NCBI GenBank assembly: GCA_025201705.1
Contig: MU616717.1
Span: forward strand, 3,430 to 20,678
Reading direction: 5' to 3'
DNA length: 17,249 nt
DNA from: Dissophora ornata
Taxonomy: Eukaryota; Mortierellomycota; Mortierellomycetes; Mortierellales; Mortierellaceae
The stretch's first letter is position 1; the number at the start of each line of letters is the position of its first letter. A model generated the notes under the pieces. It worked only from the letters and a program-made list of their open reading frames with translations, did not search any database and was not told the DNA's origin. Below, piece after piece: positions 1 to 9,004 of the stretch. The translations under genes were made by a program, and so were the position numbers.

Positions 1-597
1 TTTCAGATACCACTCCATGGCCTTGGAATAGTCTCGTGAAACACCTGCCTCGCCGCCTTCGTACATGAGGCCAAGGCGGTACTGGGCATTGGCATGTCCT
101 TGGTTGGCAGCTCTCAAAATCTCCTCAGTAGTGTTTGCTGATGTACTAAGACCTGAAGAATCTTCAATCCTCTTTGACTCGAGACCAATGTTCCTCCCCG
201 AGGTGTCGATAACAATATCCAGCACAACATTTGGACAAAAATGGATTCGAAGCGGATTAAGACTATATTTCAATTATTCGTAAAGGCTGTCAGTATGTTG
301 CCGTACTCGGCGGTATGTTCTTGCAGATACAATGTGGTAAAGGAATTGAATGGTCCAACGGTGAAATTACGGTTGCGAGTTCTTGTCCATGAGAAAAGGG
401 ACAGTCGCGCTTCCGTTTCGTATGTAAACGGCATTCCTGAAAACCTTCAACACCTCGTCCCAAAGAACAACATATTCCCCTGTAGGTATGTCTAAAGCAG
501 GCTGAATGCTGACTGTGTCCACCGGTGGAGCAGTTATGCTATCCATGTATACTGGCCGGAACATCTGAGGATGTTCTAGGGGCATAGTCTCTGTCAT
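1..597 (-). CDS. Sel1-repeat (SLR) protein, 5' part, runs off the left edge
   Basis: Two exons are visible: 597-371 and 262-1 (continuing beyond the window). The start ATG at 597-595 opens a frame of about 75 codons with the block PTGEYVVLWDEVLKVF. The intron 370-263 has a GTAATT donor, a TACTGAC branch-like site and a TATAG acceptor. It joins CAA-CC to T-CTT and restores one frame (…LNPLRIHF…), removing the stops on either side. From about codon 135 the protein enters a Sel1-like repeat: ANQGHANAQYRLGLMYEGG, then DYSKAMEWYLK. The layout (short N-terminal module, linker, Sel1 array) matches a large family I remember from Mortierella genomes. Sel1 repeats are TPR-like helical pairs used as protein-binding scaffolds; the partner here is unknown. 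The visible part shows no break, so the gene may be functional. The 3' end and the number of repeats are not in the window. Confidence 0.8.
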
Positions 598-712
598 ATC
601 CTGTTGTAGATGTTGAGAGTTCTTCTTGGTGAGAGTGAGAAAAGCGGTTGAAGGAAAACGATGATGTGTCCATAGTCGTAACACAAATAAAAACGTCACT
701 GCTCCCTGAGAT

Positions 713-1967
713 GCGCCGCACTGTGGCTTGCCATGGTGTCTCATCATGCGGCTTGATATACCAAGGACGGGTTATGGTTACCTTCTTTACCATGCAAACA
801 CGCAGCGAGAGGCGCGTGGATCTGTTCGCAGCCCAGGTCTTTGACCTTTTTATCGGCCATGGCATCCAACACGTGCAAAACCGTGAGCGTCAAGTGATAG
901 ATATAATCTGGCGATTGCTGGTGGGTGTCTTTTAAGCGAGTGCTGATGAGCTCTAGTATCTTGACCAGGTTGTCGGCATTGAGATGGCTTGGCACAGTGT
1001 GTTGCACCAATTGTACCAGTCCACGTAAATTGAAGTCCAACGATTTGGATTGCTCAATAGCATGGAAAAATTGCTAGAGTAACTGCCGAAGACCGTCTTT
1101 CGCGAGAACCGGCACCAGGCACACTACTTGGGTGACAGCTTTCGCACCCTTGAGTTCCTCACGAGCGAATTCTCGAAGTTGGTCGCCAGCATCATTAGTC
1201 TTTCCTGCTCGTTTAATTTAACAAGCTGCGCTCCGTCTGGTCTAGTGAGTCCTCGGTCGATTGGGAAGATTTCAAAAGGTCAAGACAGTGAACAAGCTGG
1301 GATATGTTCTCGTCAACTCTTGGCATATGGTTATGTCAGGAGGTTGATGCATGTCTTTTGCGAAATATGCGGAGGGATTGGTGCAATGTCGCGACCTGGG
1401 CTGCTCTGAATCAGAGGAGGAGTGGTGAGGTGAGGAGGTTGGGTCAAGTGGTGGATGGAAAAAGGATCAACAGCGGGAGCCATAGCAGGGTCCACAGCCG
1501 GGGTTGAAGCAGGGCCTACAGCCGAATCCACAACCGAACTACCGTGGATGATAGACCATGTCCCCTGTAGTGTATTGATTATGCTGCATCGCAGAAAGGT
1601 CAGATATGCGGGTTTTAAATATCCTACAACAACACCGTCATGGCTCACCCTCATTTTTCTGCATTGACATGAAGGTCCTGCGCTTTGTCCTGATTCCCTA
1701 AGTTGCCTAGCAGTTCGCCGAGTCCAAAATACGTTGTTGAAATCCGATTGCTTAGAGCTCGATCCTCCATGCGCGATGAAGACAGGAAATGTTTTCTCGC
1801 GGATCTTCTTTTGCGGGACAATGCCGTTTTCGCCGTTATCGCAATATGTCAGAGCCATTTTTGGGGGTTTTTGATTTCAGTGCATTCTCCAAATGACCGC
1901 TAGCAATATCCAGCGTCTCTTGCGGTGAGAGGACACTTCTCCATGATGAAAACGGACTGCTGAGCAT
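713..1967 (-). pseudogene. Decayed 5' part of a large helical-repeat (ARM/NACHT-type) family gene
   Basis: Reading the minus strand from the ATG at 1967, one finds VLSPQETLDIASGHLENAL, then after a frame change near 1858 MALTYCDNGENG and a Pro-rich tract. After a further frame change near 1340 come PRVDENISQLVHCLDLLKSS, LREFAREELKGAKAVTQVV and GLVQLVQHTVPSHLNADN, then LELISTRLKDTHQQSP and DETPWQATVRR. I recognise these blocks, in this order, as the N-terminal helical region of a large Mortierella family that carries ARM-like, and in some members NACHT or WD40, regions. This assignment is from memory. Damage: an in-frame TAG at 1076-1074, shifts near 1858, 1340, 1210 and 750, and loss near 750 of the short stretch expected between SLVYQA and DETPWQ. 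Recognisable similarity stops near 713, with no C-terminal domain. The copy is very unlikely to make a full protein. Confidence 0.75.
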
Positions 1968-3708
1968 ATCGATTTCCGACCGTCTACTTGTGTGGTTTTT
2001 TTTCTCCTTATTTCTTGGACTCTGACTGTTTTATGGATTTTGATGCCACTTTGTCGTTGAGCAATGAACTTGCCAGGGCAGCCTTCGAACGCACTTACAA
2101 TTGATAGATATTGACGTAAGGCGACGGAGATGCAGTAAAGTATATGATGAATCTAGGAGACTGCAGTCGTGTTGATGGTTGTGGGGTTGTTTTGCTTTTT
2201 TGGTCTTAAATACGCGAAGTGCCTATCGCCAAGCAAGAGAGACTGATGGCCATTAACATATGCCTGCTTATATAGCGATATTAAGAGCGCCGAATAAAAC
2301 AAGTAGCTCACCTCAAACGAGGATCTGTTTTGTTCTTGTCCGCGCAGGAAAACGTGGTAAGGAAGTTAGCCAGAGTGCTGCCTCGTCATTTCAACCAGAG
2401 TTGGTTGTTATCAAACATTATTCCCTATTCCACATTGATGGCCATTTTCTTCACCCATACGGTCTCTGACCCAGCTATTCTACTGGCATCCTTGGCTCAG
2501 GTTTGCCGGTTCGGGTACAGGCATAGCTGATAAATGGTGCTGTGTGTTACCGAAGAGTTGCTGCTGAACTGCGCCTGGTCATGTCGATGGGATAGGCACG
2601 AGAGACAAATAGATGAGAGAAGGAGAGGAGAGGGAGGATTGAAATCGTGGGTAATAGCTGGGAAGATGGGCAAGCGGAAAGAGAAAGGAAAGTTTCACCT
2701 GCTCCAGACATGTCTTTGTCATGCAGTTAGGCAAAGTTAAAAAGTGCTGAAGTCGGCATAGGAATGGTCAGCTGTATCGTATAAACATTATCTTAAGCGA
2801 GGAGGCCTTGCTAGTACTGTACGCCAGAGCGAGTTAGGAATAGAACAGGTACCCAGGGAGCGAAAAGGAGAGAATGGGGCTAGGCCAGTTGTCAGAGTGG
2901 ACAGAGCTAGAGAGAATGCGTTTTAAGGGCAATATTCGGTGGACGATCGAGCGTTTGAGGCGATTGAAGGTGTTGGTGGGAGAGAGTTGGCGACATATGT
3001 GTCGCGGTCTGAGAGGAGGATGCAATACCGGGAAGCGGCACTGACCCGTATCTCGAACATGAACGCCAGTTTGAGGCCTAGAAGCCAGTACACGCCAGAC
3101 TTTGAGGTATTTGATTGGGAATAGAGTGGATAGGAGAATGATATAGGGCTAGTACATCGGACCGAGGATGCGATTACTCAGAGAAACTGGACAGAGAAAG
3201 ACAGCAAAGAGCAAAAGAAGGGAAACGAGGAAGACGCCACCCAAACAACAAACATGTCACACGATGTTGATCCCCGTTCTCTCACGGCGCGTCGCCGCTT
3301 TATCACACTTCTAAGTCTGACTACGCAAACAGATCGACGATGGCACCTTCAAGGTCGAGAGTCGCTCCAACCTACTCTTCAACCACTCAATCTAGAGTCT
3401 GAATAGGAATCATGCCCCTTTGGTTGCAGAGAGAGGCGTCGATTCAGGTTCAAGGCTACTTCGGTGTCGAAGAAGGCAAGAAAGCATTATCGCCGCTCTC
3501 GTTTTGATAGCCTTTGGTTCAGACTGTAAGTCACGGGACCGGCAGAAAATAGTCGAAAGTAGCCAAAAATTAGGTTGACTCTTTTTCTGTGCCGTCTCTT
3601 GTTTCCATGGAAGGAACATCACTCAGTCATCAAAATGCGTCGTTTGTCAGTTGGGCGATTACGACTCGTCCCTGCCACGCAATCCCCTGACACCGGCTGC
3701 GGCTGTAG
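1968..3708. other. Gene-poor interval, no supported gene
   Basis: Both strands contain only short ORFs (up to about 70 codons) with no family signature, no consistent splice structure and no codon pattern like the neighbours. A plus-strand ORF of about 50 codons from the ATG at 3254, and a purine-rich run near 3170-3240, were looked at and could not be tied to a protein. No tRNA-like fold or transposon terminus was recognised. The interval separates the decayed left-hand family members from the housekeeping block and should contain the promoter of the AN1 gene at its right end. Confidence 0.5.
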
Positions 3709-3716
3709 TATAAAAG
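3709..3716 (+). promoter_or_regulatory. TATA box of the AN1 zinc-finger gene
   Basis: TATAAAAG lies about 158 bases before the ATG at 3874. It is followed by a T- and C-rich leader, a typical fungal core-promoter layout. The transcription start is expected roughly 30-60 bases downstream (inference). Confidence 0.65.
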
Positions 3717-3873
3717 GGACAGCCCTCCTTTGCATGTCATGACTCCCGCATCTTTTTAGTTCATTCCATTCTTTTTTTTTTTGTCAAATAAAGCACAACC
3801 CTTTTCATACATTCTCTCCACACCTCCACACCTTCCCTCTCTTTCTCTCATTCCCTCTCTCGCCACAAGCACC

Positions 3874-4691
3874 ATGGAGTTCCCCTCAATCGGCAAGCAT
3901 TGCTCTGACTCTTCCTGTTCGCAGCTCGACTTCTTGCCATTCACCTGCCCACACTGCAAACAAATCTTCTGGTAATAATGTCCCCTCAACTCTCTCGCCA
4001 CGATCCTCAGCTTTCCACTTTCTCTCTCTCTCTCTCTGTCTCTGTCTCCCTCTCGAACGTTTGCAGCTGCTTACCTATTTTTCTTTTCCCTCCATTTTTT
4101 TTTCTTTCTTCCTCATAATCCCACTCCACTGTTAGCCAAGACCACTGGAGACTCGAGACCCATGTCTGTCCCAACAAAGATGCTGCCGCACAACAGGATC
4201 AACGTGTCCCTATTTGCCCGCTCTGCGACAAACCCGTCCCTGTCAAGAAGGGCGAAGACCCAAACCTAAGAATGGAACAACACATTGCGGCAGGATGTCC
4301 TGAACCCGCCACCACCATTTCAAAACCTATCTACACCAATTCCTGTAATGCCAAGGGCTGCAAGAACCGCTCTGCTATCCCCGTCGTCTGTCAAAGGTGT
4401 CGTCTGAACTACTGTCTGAAGCATCGACTGGAGGGCGATCATGCCTGTGCAGGAGTATCAAAAGCCGGACCTGGACCTGGAGCTGGAGGGAAAGGAGGAG
4501 CAGCAGTACGGGCAAAGGCAAACGGAGGCTCTGCAGCGAATGGGAGCAACTGGTCGTCACACAAGGCTACGAACACTGCTTGGAACGCACAAGCAGCCGC
4601 AGCTGCTGAATCGAGGGCAACGTCAACGTCGAATGGGGGCAACCGTCCATCCGCAGGACAGAAAGACAAGGACAAGTGTGTGATCTCATAA
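3874..4691 (+). CDS. AN1-type zinc-finger protein, ZFAND2/Cuz1 family, with CaaX tail
   Basis: Exons 3874-3971 and 4136-4691 give 217 aa. The intron 3972-4135 has a GTAATA donor and a GTTAG acceptor and completes the Cys33 codon. Two AN1 fingers have identical spacing: Cys/His at 10, 15, 25, 28, 33, 36, 42, 44 and at 103, 108, 118, 121, 126, 129, 135, 137. Between them lies the family's C2HC segment (C60, C63, H82, C87; VPICPLCDKPVPV). The tail from about residue 140 is Gly/Ala/Ser-rich and ends in KDKCVIS, a CaaX box predicting prenylation and membrane attachment. Family knowledge: ZFAND2A/B and yeast Cuz1 link the proteasome and Cdc48/p97 and protect against arsenite and proteotoxic stress. 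The start is chosen because the first finger begins at once after MEFPSIGKH and ACCATGG is a good context. The 3' end converges on the fimbrin gene, with about 183 bases between the stops. Confidence 0.95.
4017..4055 (+). repeat. CT-rich microsatellite in the AN1 gene intron
   Basis: A run of CT dinucleotides with GTCTCTGTCTC interruptions lies in the middle of intron 1 of the AN1 gene. It is probably a slippage-prone pyrimidine tract rather than a regulatory site. Confidence 0.7.
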
Positions 4692-4874
4692 TAATACCAA
4701 CTTCAGCTATTGTATCATAGAGCATGTGTAATAGACACAACAATCCAATAATAACACTATTGTAGTCCTAGGACATCGGGATGTGTATAAAAAAAAACGG
4801 TTGCATTTTGCTTTATCGGAGGCAGAGGCGACTATATATAATAATATTATTAATTACAGAAGTGGATGCATTTT
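4692..4874. terminator. Shared 3' region between convergent AN1 and fimbrin genes
   Basis: About 183 AT-rich bases separate the two stop codons. They hold AATAATAAC, TGTATAAAAAAAA and a TATATATAATAATATTATTAATTA stretch containing near-palindromic AT runs. Polyadenylation signals for both genes must lie here or just inside the opposite gene, so the transcripts may overlap. No perfect AATAAA is needed in fungi and none was singled out. Confidence 0.4.
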
Positions 4875-7672
4875 TTAAGCCTTGCCAGCAGTGTCGATAG
4901 CCATAAGCGAACCGATAAAGGTCAAGATCTAAAAGTAAAAAAAAAAAGAAAAAGAGGGGAGGTCATATATGAGTATCGCATTCTTACTGCAAAGACATCG
5001 ACGGGGCAGACAACAAAGCAAAGGCGACTTACAAGTTTGGCACGGCACTCGAGGATATCCTCTGGTAGGACAAAGATGACGGCACCGATCTTTCTTGCAA
5101 CAGAAATGGCGTACTTGGCGTTCAATTTGGCATCCTCCAGCGTGCTGCCGCGGTTCACCATCGCATAGTCCACCGATCCAGGACGAACTCCGTTCAGGAC
5201 ATCACACACAAAGACTCCCGTCTTGAATGACGAATCCTTGAAACTGCTGACTTTGCTCGTCTTACCACCACGCTGAACAGCCTCGTTGGCCCAGCGAATC
5301 ATCTCCATATCTGTGATGTCTCTGCCAGACTTTGACAGCTTCTTCATCGTCTGAGTTACGTTCTCGCGCATCATCTGCCAGACAATTCCGAGTGTCAGGG
5401 TTGGGCTTCCGTCCACAATATCAGCTCCCTGCATGTTGACAAGTGTATAGCGCAAGTGTTGTCCGATCATAATTGCGTAGTTGGTGTTCTCGACCTGCTT
5501 GAAGCGATTCAGAGGCAGCTTGCGGCTGACGCGCTTCCAATCAACGATTCCAGGGTGCATCTTGTCAAATGCTTGCAAAAGAATTGTGCCATCCTGGAGA
5601 TCGGTGTACAAGTTGTTCACGAAAGGATCGACGTCCAAACTGTTCAACCAGAGGGCAAAGACTAGTTGATTATATGGGGGATAATACGTTAGCACACACC
5701 CATAGCATTATTAAGAACCTTCCTGCTCAAGCGTTGTGTCTAGACGTGTCGCATCTTGTTACCTCTGGCCTCGCGGTCACCCTCAATATCGGGCAACTCT
5801 GGACGTTCGACTTCTTCCAATGGGTCAAGGCCGGGGTGGTTGTTGAACAAGTTGGCGACGAAAGCCAAGTTCAACTTAGAGTTTCCTGCAACAAGTGACT
5901 GAGGAGACAGGTACTTGCGGCAATTGAGCTTTTCTGCGTTCTGGAGAATCTGTTCTGCGCGGGAAAAGAGGTCGTTCTCTCTCAGTGGTGCCCTGGAGCA
6001 GAGATCTGGTGCCAGCTGGTTGAGCAAGACGGTGTAGTTTTCGCCATCCTTCACATCCGAACTAAAGTTGTTGACACTATGAGAGCGTTCAAATAAATTG
6101 AGGTTAGAAAATAGATTTCAACGCAACAATAAGCGCACAGAAGAGCCATTGATCTCTTTTTTTTTTTTTGTTTTGTTTGGAGCAATGTCGAAAAAAGAGC
6201 ACGACTTACGTGCGGTGCCATCCTGCAGCCTTCAAGTGGTAGTTGAACCATCTCAACAAGATCTGCTCTGGGGGAAGACGAAGGAATGCTTCCAAAGATT
6301 CATCCTCCTCCAAGAGACGGTACAACTCGGGGTGGAGACGGATATCGATCTTGGACAGCAAACCGGCCTTGATAATCTGCCAGATGAGACCCAAAATCAA
6401 GTGCTCGCGTCCATCCATGATATCCTGGGGTCCAATGTTGACAACACTGCATCCAATAGCCTTGGCAGAGTTGATCGCCACGTTGTTATTTTCAATGATC
6501 TGGAAGTTGGAAAGCTTGTTCTTGACATTCAACACACGCTCATCGATCGTGTCTGGCACCGAGTCGTTAATTAGCTTGCACAACAAGAGTCCATCTTATT
6601 TGTTGTGTTCGTATTTTTTGAATGGAAGCGAAGGAGATACGCAATGTTAGCAGTTTCCAAAATAATTTCGCAGTCTGCCGCCAAAAAGGTTTATCCCATC
6701 CCAAAAGACAGTGATGACGAGCTTTTTTCTTCTTTTGTGTTCCTTGCTGCGTCCTTATCTTTTCTTACCTCGACACTCGTCAAAAACCTGCATGGTGTGC
6801 GTGGGAATAGGGATCCTGTCTCCAATGTGCAGATCACCTGCCAACACAGAGTTGATATGTGCCGTGAACTCGGAGCGCTCGTCGTCGTTCATGGAATGTG
6901 TGATGTTTTGGTTAGCACCCTTGACTTGAATGACCTTCTTGCCTGAAGCTGGGGTATTGGCACCGCCCTCGCGCAACTTGGAGACAATCTAGGTTCATGG
7001 TAAAAAAAAAAACGTTCGGAAACCCGCAAATGTTGATAGAAGGGGGGAAAAATAAGGAGGGTGGTTTGTCAGACGAGATCAAAACAAAACAGTTACGGAG
7101 ATGATGTACCGAAATCAATAAAGATGTCATCACGCTCTGGGCCTCCTCTTCGCCTCCTTATTCGACTCCTTTGCATTAAAAATGGACGAGCACGCGCGTG
7201 CGCGTGCGCGTGGAATGAACACAAGTTTACCTCGAGAAACTCGTCAACTTCAACCTTTCCGGTAGCATTGATATCGACTGTCTTGATAGTGGCACGAATC
7301 TGATCGTAGGATTGACCCTCTCCAATCTCCTGAATGACCTTGACCAAGTCTTTTTGGTCAATTTGACCTCGTCCATCGATGTCGAAGCGACTACAACGGA
7401 GAAAGAAAAAAAAGGGCCGGGAAATGACACAATCAGTTGGCGTGTTCTGGAATAAGGTATGGACCAACAGGGCCGTCCCAAGCAGTTTGCAGAAGACACA
7501 GCCTCCATGCTCCTGAGTCATTGAGGGTCGATAGAATTCCTCGTTGCTGAACACGGCGCTCGAAGTGGGGCGGTTGTTGCACTCACCGGAACTGGTTCAC
7601 GAGGTTGTCGACGTCGTTGACGGGCAGCTGCGGAAACTTCTTGGCCAGAAGGGCCGAGTTGATGACGACCAT
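4875..7672 (-). CDS. Fimbrin/plastin, actin-bundling protein
   Basis: Seven exons on the minus strand: 7672-7587, 7390-7231, 6988-6769, 6594-6210, 6076-5763, 5661-5033 and 4928-4875. Coding length is 1848 bases, 615 aa, close to yeast Sac6 and S. pombe Fim1. All six introns are GT-AG and all phases agree. Two EF-hands come first (loops D32-D43, DIDGRGQIDQKD, and D68-E79, DINATGKVEVDE). Four calponin-homology domains follow as two actin-binding modules, roughly 120-370 and 390-615. Hallmarks include QVFDECRDGLLLCKLINDSV, KDGENYTVLLNQLAP, FALWLNSLDVDPFVNNL and the C-terminal LILTFIGSLMAIDTAGKA. Role by family: it crosslinks actin filaments in endocytic patches and rings, with calcium modulation through the EF-hands. 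The start MVVINSALLAKKFPQL fits the conserved fimbrin N-terminus. EF1 has Asp, not Glu, at loop position 12, so its calcium affinity may be weak. It is a single-copy-type housekeeping gene. Confidence 0.97.
7191..7212. repeat. Alternating purine-pyrimidine tract in fimbrin intron 2
   Basis: Twenty-two bases of uninterrupted CA/CG/TG alternation, rich in CG steps, lie near the 5' end of the 242-base intron (6989-7230). Such tracts can adopt Z-DNA. This is seen directly; any function is unknown. Confidence 0.75.
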
Positions 7673-7939
7673 TGGGCTGGTTTGTGTGGCGAATGAGTGG
7701 GTTGAGGAAAAAGTTGAATGTGGAAGATGAGCAGAAGAGGGTAGAAAAGGTGGAAGGAATGACGACAATAAAACAACGACAGTAGTGTCGCTTTCGATGC
7801 GTGTTTCGTGTCTTGTGTGGGCTTTTTTTTCTTTTTCTGACCCTGTGAGAGGTCGAGATGTATCATCTGTGCGGCCAATCAATTAGAGAGGGTTCACCGC
7901 TCTTGGTCGCGGGTTTCTGCACACGACATTCCCGCCTCT
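7673..7939. promoter_or_regulatory. Fimbrin upstream region / 5' UTR
   Basis: On the minus strand the bases before the fimbrin ATG are strongly pyrimidine-rich (CTTCC, TTTCTACCC, CATTC runs), typical of a fungal 5' leader. No canonical TATA box was found within 200 bases. The start context is CCCAATGG. Confidence 0.4.
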
Positions 7940-8290
7940 TTGAGATTGCTCAGCCTTCGACCGTTGAAAAACAGCCCCCGGGTTCTCATTCGCTGGCGGT
8001 GCTATGCCAAGGTGCCAAGCACTTCTTACAACAGACCAGACAGATCGGATGTATGCCGACAAACATCAGGATTGCATGGAGATCCTGCGACCAGCATTGG
8101 CACATCTACGCCTCCAGGAGGCACTACTGCAACGATTTTTTTTTTTACTAACAAGGACCCCCAGGCACTACTACAAAGATTTGTGCTTGAAAAGGGTATT
8201 GCTATCAAACAGTTCCGGCCAGGTCAAGTCTGCATCTTACATGATGTTGCTGCCTACAACTCGAAACTCGAACTCGCTTCTTCAGGATAA
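7940..8290 (+). pseudogene. Coding-like fragment resembling a ssDNA-binding OB fold
   Basis: A 116-codon open frame without any ATG ends at a TAA at 8288-8290. Its second half reads like a folded domain: NKDPQALLQRFVLEKGIAIK, then FRPGQVCILHDVAAYNSKLE. The pattern of an acidic/KDP turn, GQVCILHDV and YNSKLELASS recalls the telomere-end-binding (Pot1/TPP1-like) OB fold, where a 'GDI..LHR..' strand precedes 'YNGKLQL'. The first half has a Ser/Thr/Pro/Gly-rich linker (TSIGTSTPPGGTTATI). No start codon, no clear donor at the 3' end and an 11-T run inside the frame suggest a gene relic or an isolated exon. The domain assignment is tentative and rests on pattern memory only. Confidence 0.3.
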
Positions 8291-8871
8291 CTGCCTCCAT
8301 TGTTCATAGTGGATACACTTCCTGCACAGGCTTTCTTTTCATGCATCCCTATGGAACAGGCTCTTACACTCCAAGGTGGACGTGGTGTCACGGTTCTTTA
8401 TCTTTCTTTCTCTCCGATGCAGATGCTCCACCTGCTCTCTTTCTATCGAGCGCTGCGTGTGGCCGATCATAAATGCCAGATCCCAGATGCCAGCGGAATA
8501 GAACATCAGTCATCAGAGGTACAAGCACGACGATGCGTAATAAATAATTTACGAGCCAGACCCCACTCCTACATCATGTCCGCAAGGATGGCGAGAGAGA
8601 GAGAGAGAGGAGTGGGAGAGAGAGACGAAACAGGTTTTCCTGGTTTATTTAATTTTGTACCTCGCAGCGATGTACCAATCAATATACCGCTACCAGGGAA
8701 TGTGTTCAACCTCATTCACAAATAACAATATTATTGTGAGCTCACTCCTTCTTCAATGCATGATAATGCATGGGTTGTGGGCGCCAATATGCCTCTCCAC
8801 GACGCGTACTCCCTTCCGGTACCATACATAAACTACCCGCCATTCATCACTAGATGAGGGATTCCCGATAG
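8291..8871. other. Intergenic interval upstream of the secreted protein gene
   Basis: A 141-codon plus-strand ORF (8300-8725) crosses this interval, but it is compositionally odd and includes a GA repeat translated as alternating Arg/Glu. I do not accept it as a gene. The interval holds a GA microsatellite (about 8592-8624), two adjoining palindromes (8725-8745) and a repeated ATGCAT motif (8757-8774). Regulatory sites for the gene at 9005 probably lie here. Confidence 0.45.
8592..8624 (+). repeat. GA microsatellite
   Basis: GAGAGAGAGAGAGAG followed by AGTGGGAGAGAGAGA forms a purine tract about 250 bases before the TATA box of the downstream gene. GA tracts often exclude nucleosomes in fungal promoters; that role is inferred here. 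Confidence 0.6.
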
Positions 8872-8880
8872 TATAAATAT
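8872..8880 (+). promoter_or_regulatory. TATA box of the secreted histidine-first protein gene
   Basis: TATAAATAT lies 133 bases upstream of the ATG at 9005, followed by a C- and T-rich leader and a CACCATG start context. A TATA box this good suggests a regulated or highly expressed gene (inference). Confidence 0.65.
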
Positions 8881-9004
8881 CGCTATGGACGTGCACCCTT
8901 TTCTTGAACTTCAGCTTCATCGTTCCCAGGTCTGCAACTTCCGCAACATATCACTCGACTCCTCATATCCACTTTTATCACATCATACCACTTTACTATC
9001 CACC

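Noticed and set aside
2490..2530. T-loop-like GGTTCGGGTAC suggesting a tRNA
   Set aside because: No matching A box, acceptor stem or anticodon arm could be laid out around it.
3254..3415. Plus-strand ORF of about 50 codons starting MSHDVDPRSLTARRR
   Set aside because: It has an acceptor-like CAAACAG in the middle, but no donor gives a workable intron and there is no homology.
4439..4675. Minus-strand ORF opposite the AN1 gene tail
   Set aside because: It is an antisense shadow of the Gly/Ala/Ser-rich tail and is not independent coding sequence.
8300..8725. 141-codon plus-strand ORF
   Set aside because: It crosses a GA microsatellite giving an Arg/Glu run, has no domain, and lies in the promoter-like interval of the next gene.
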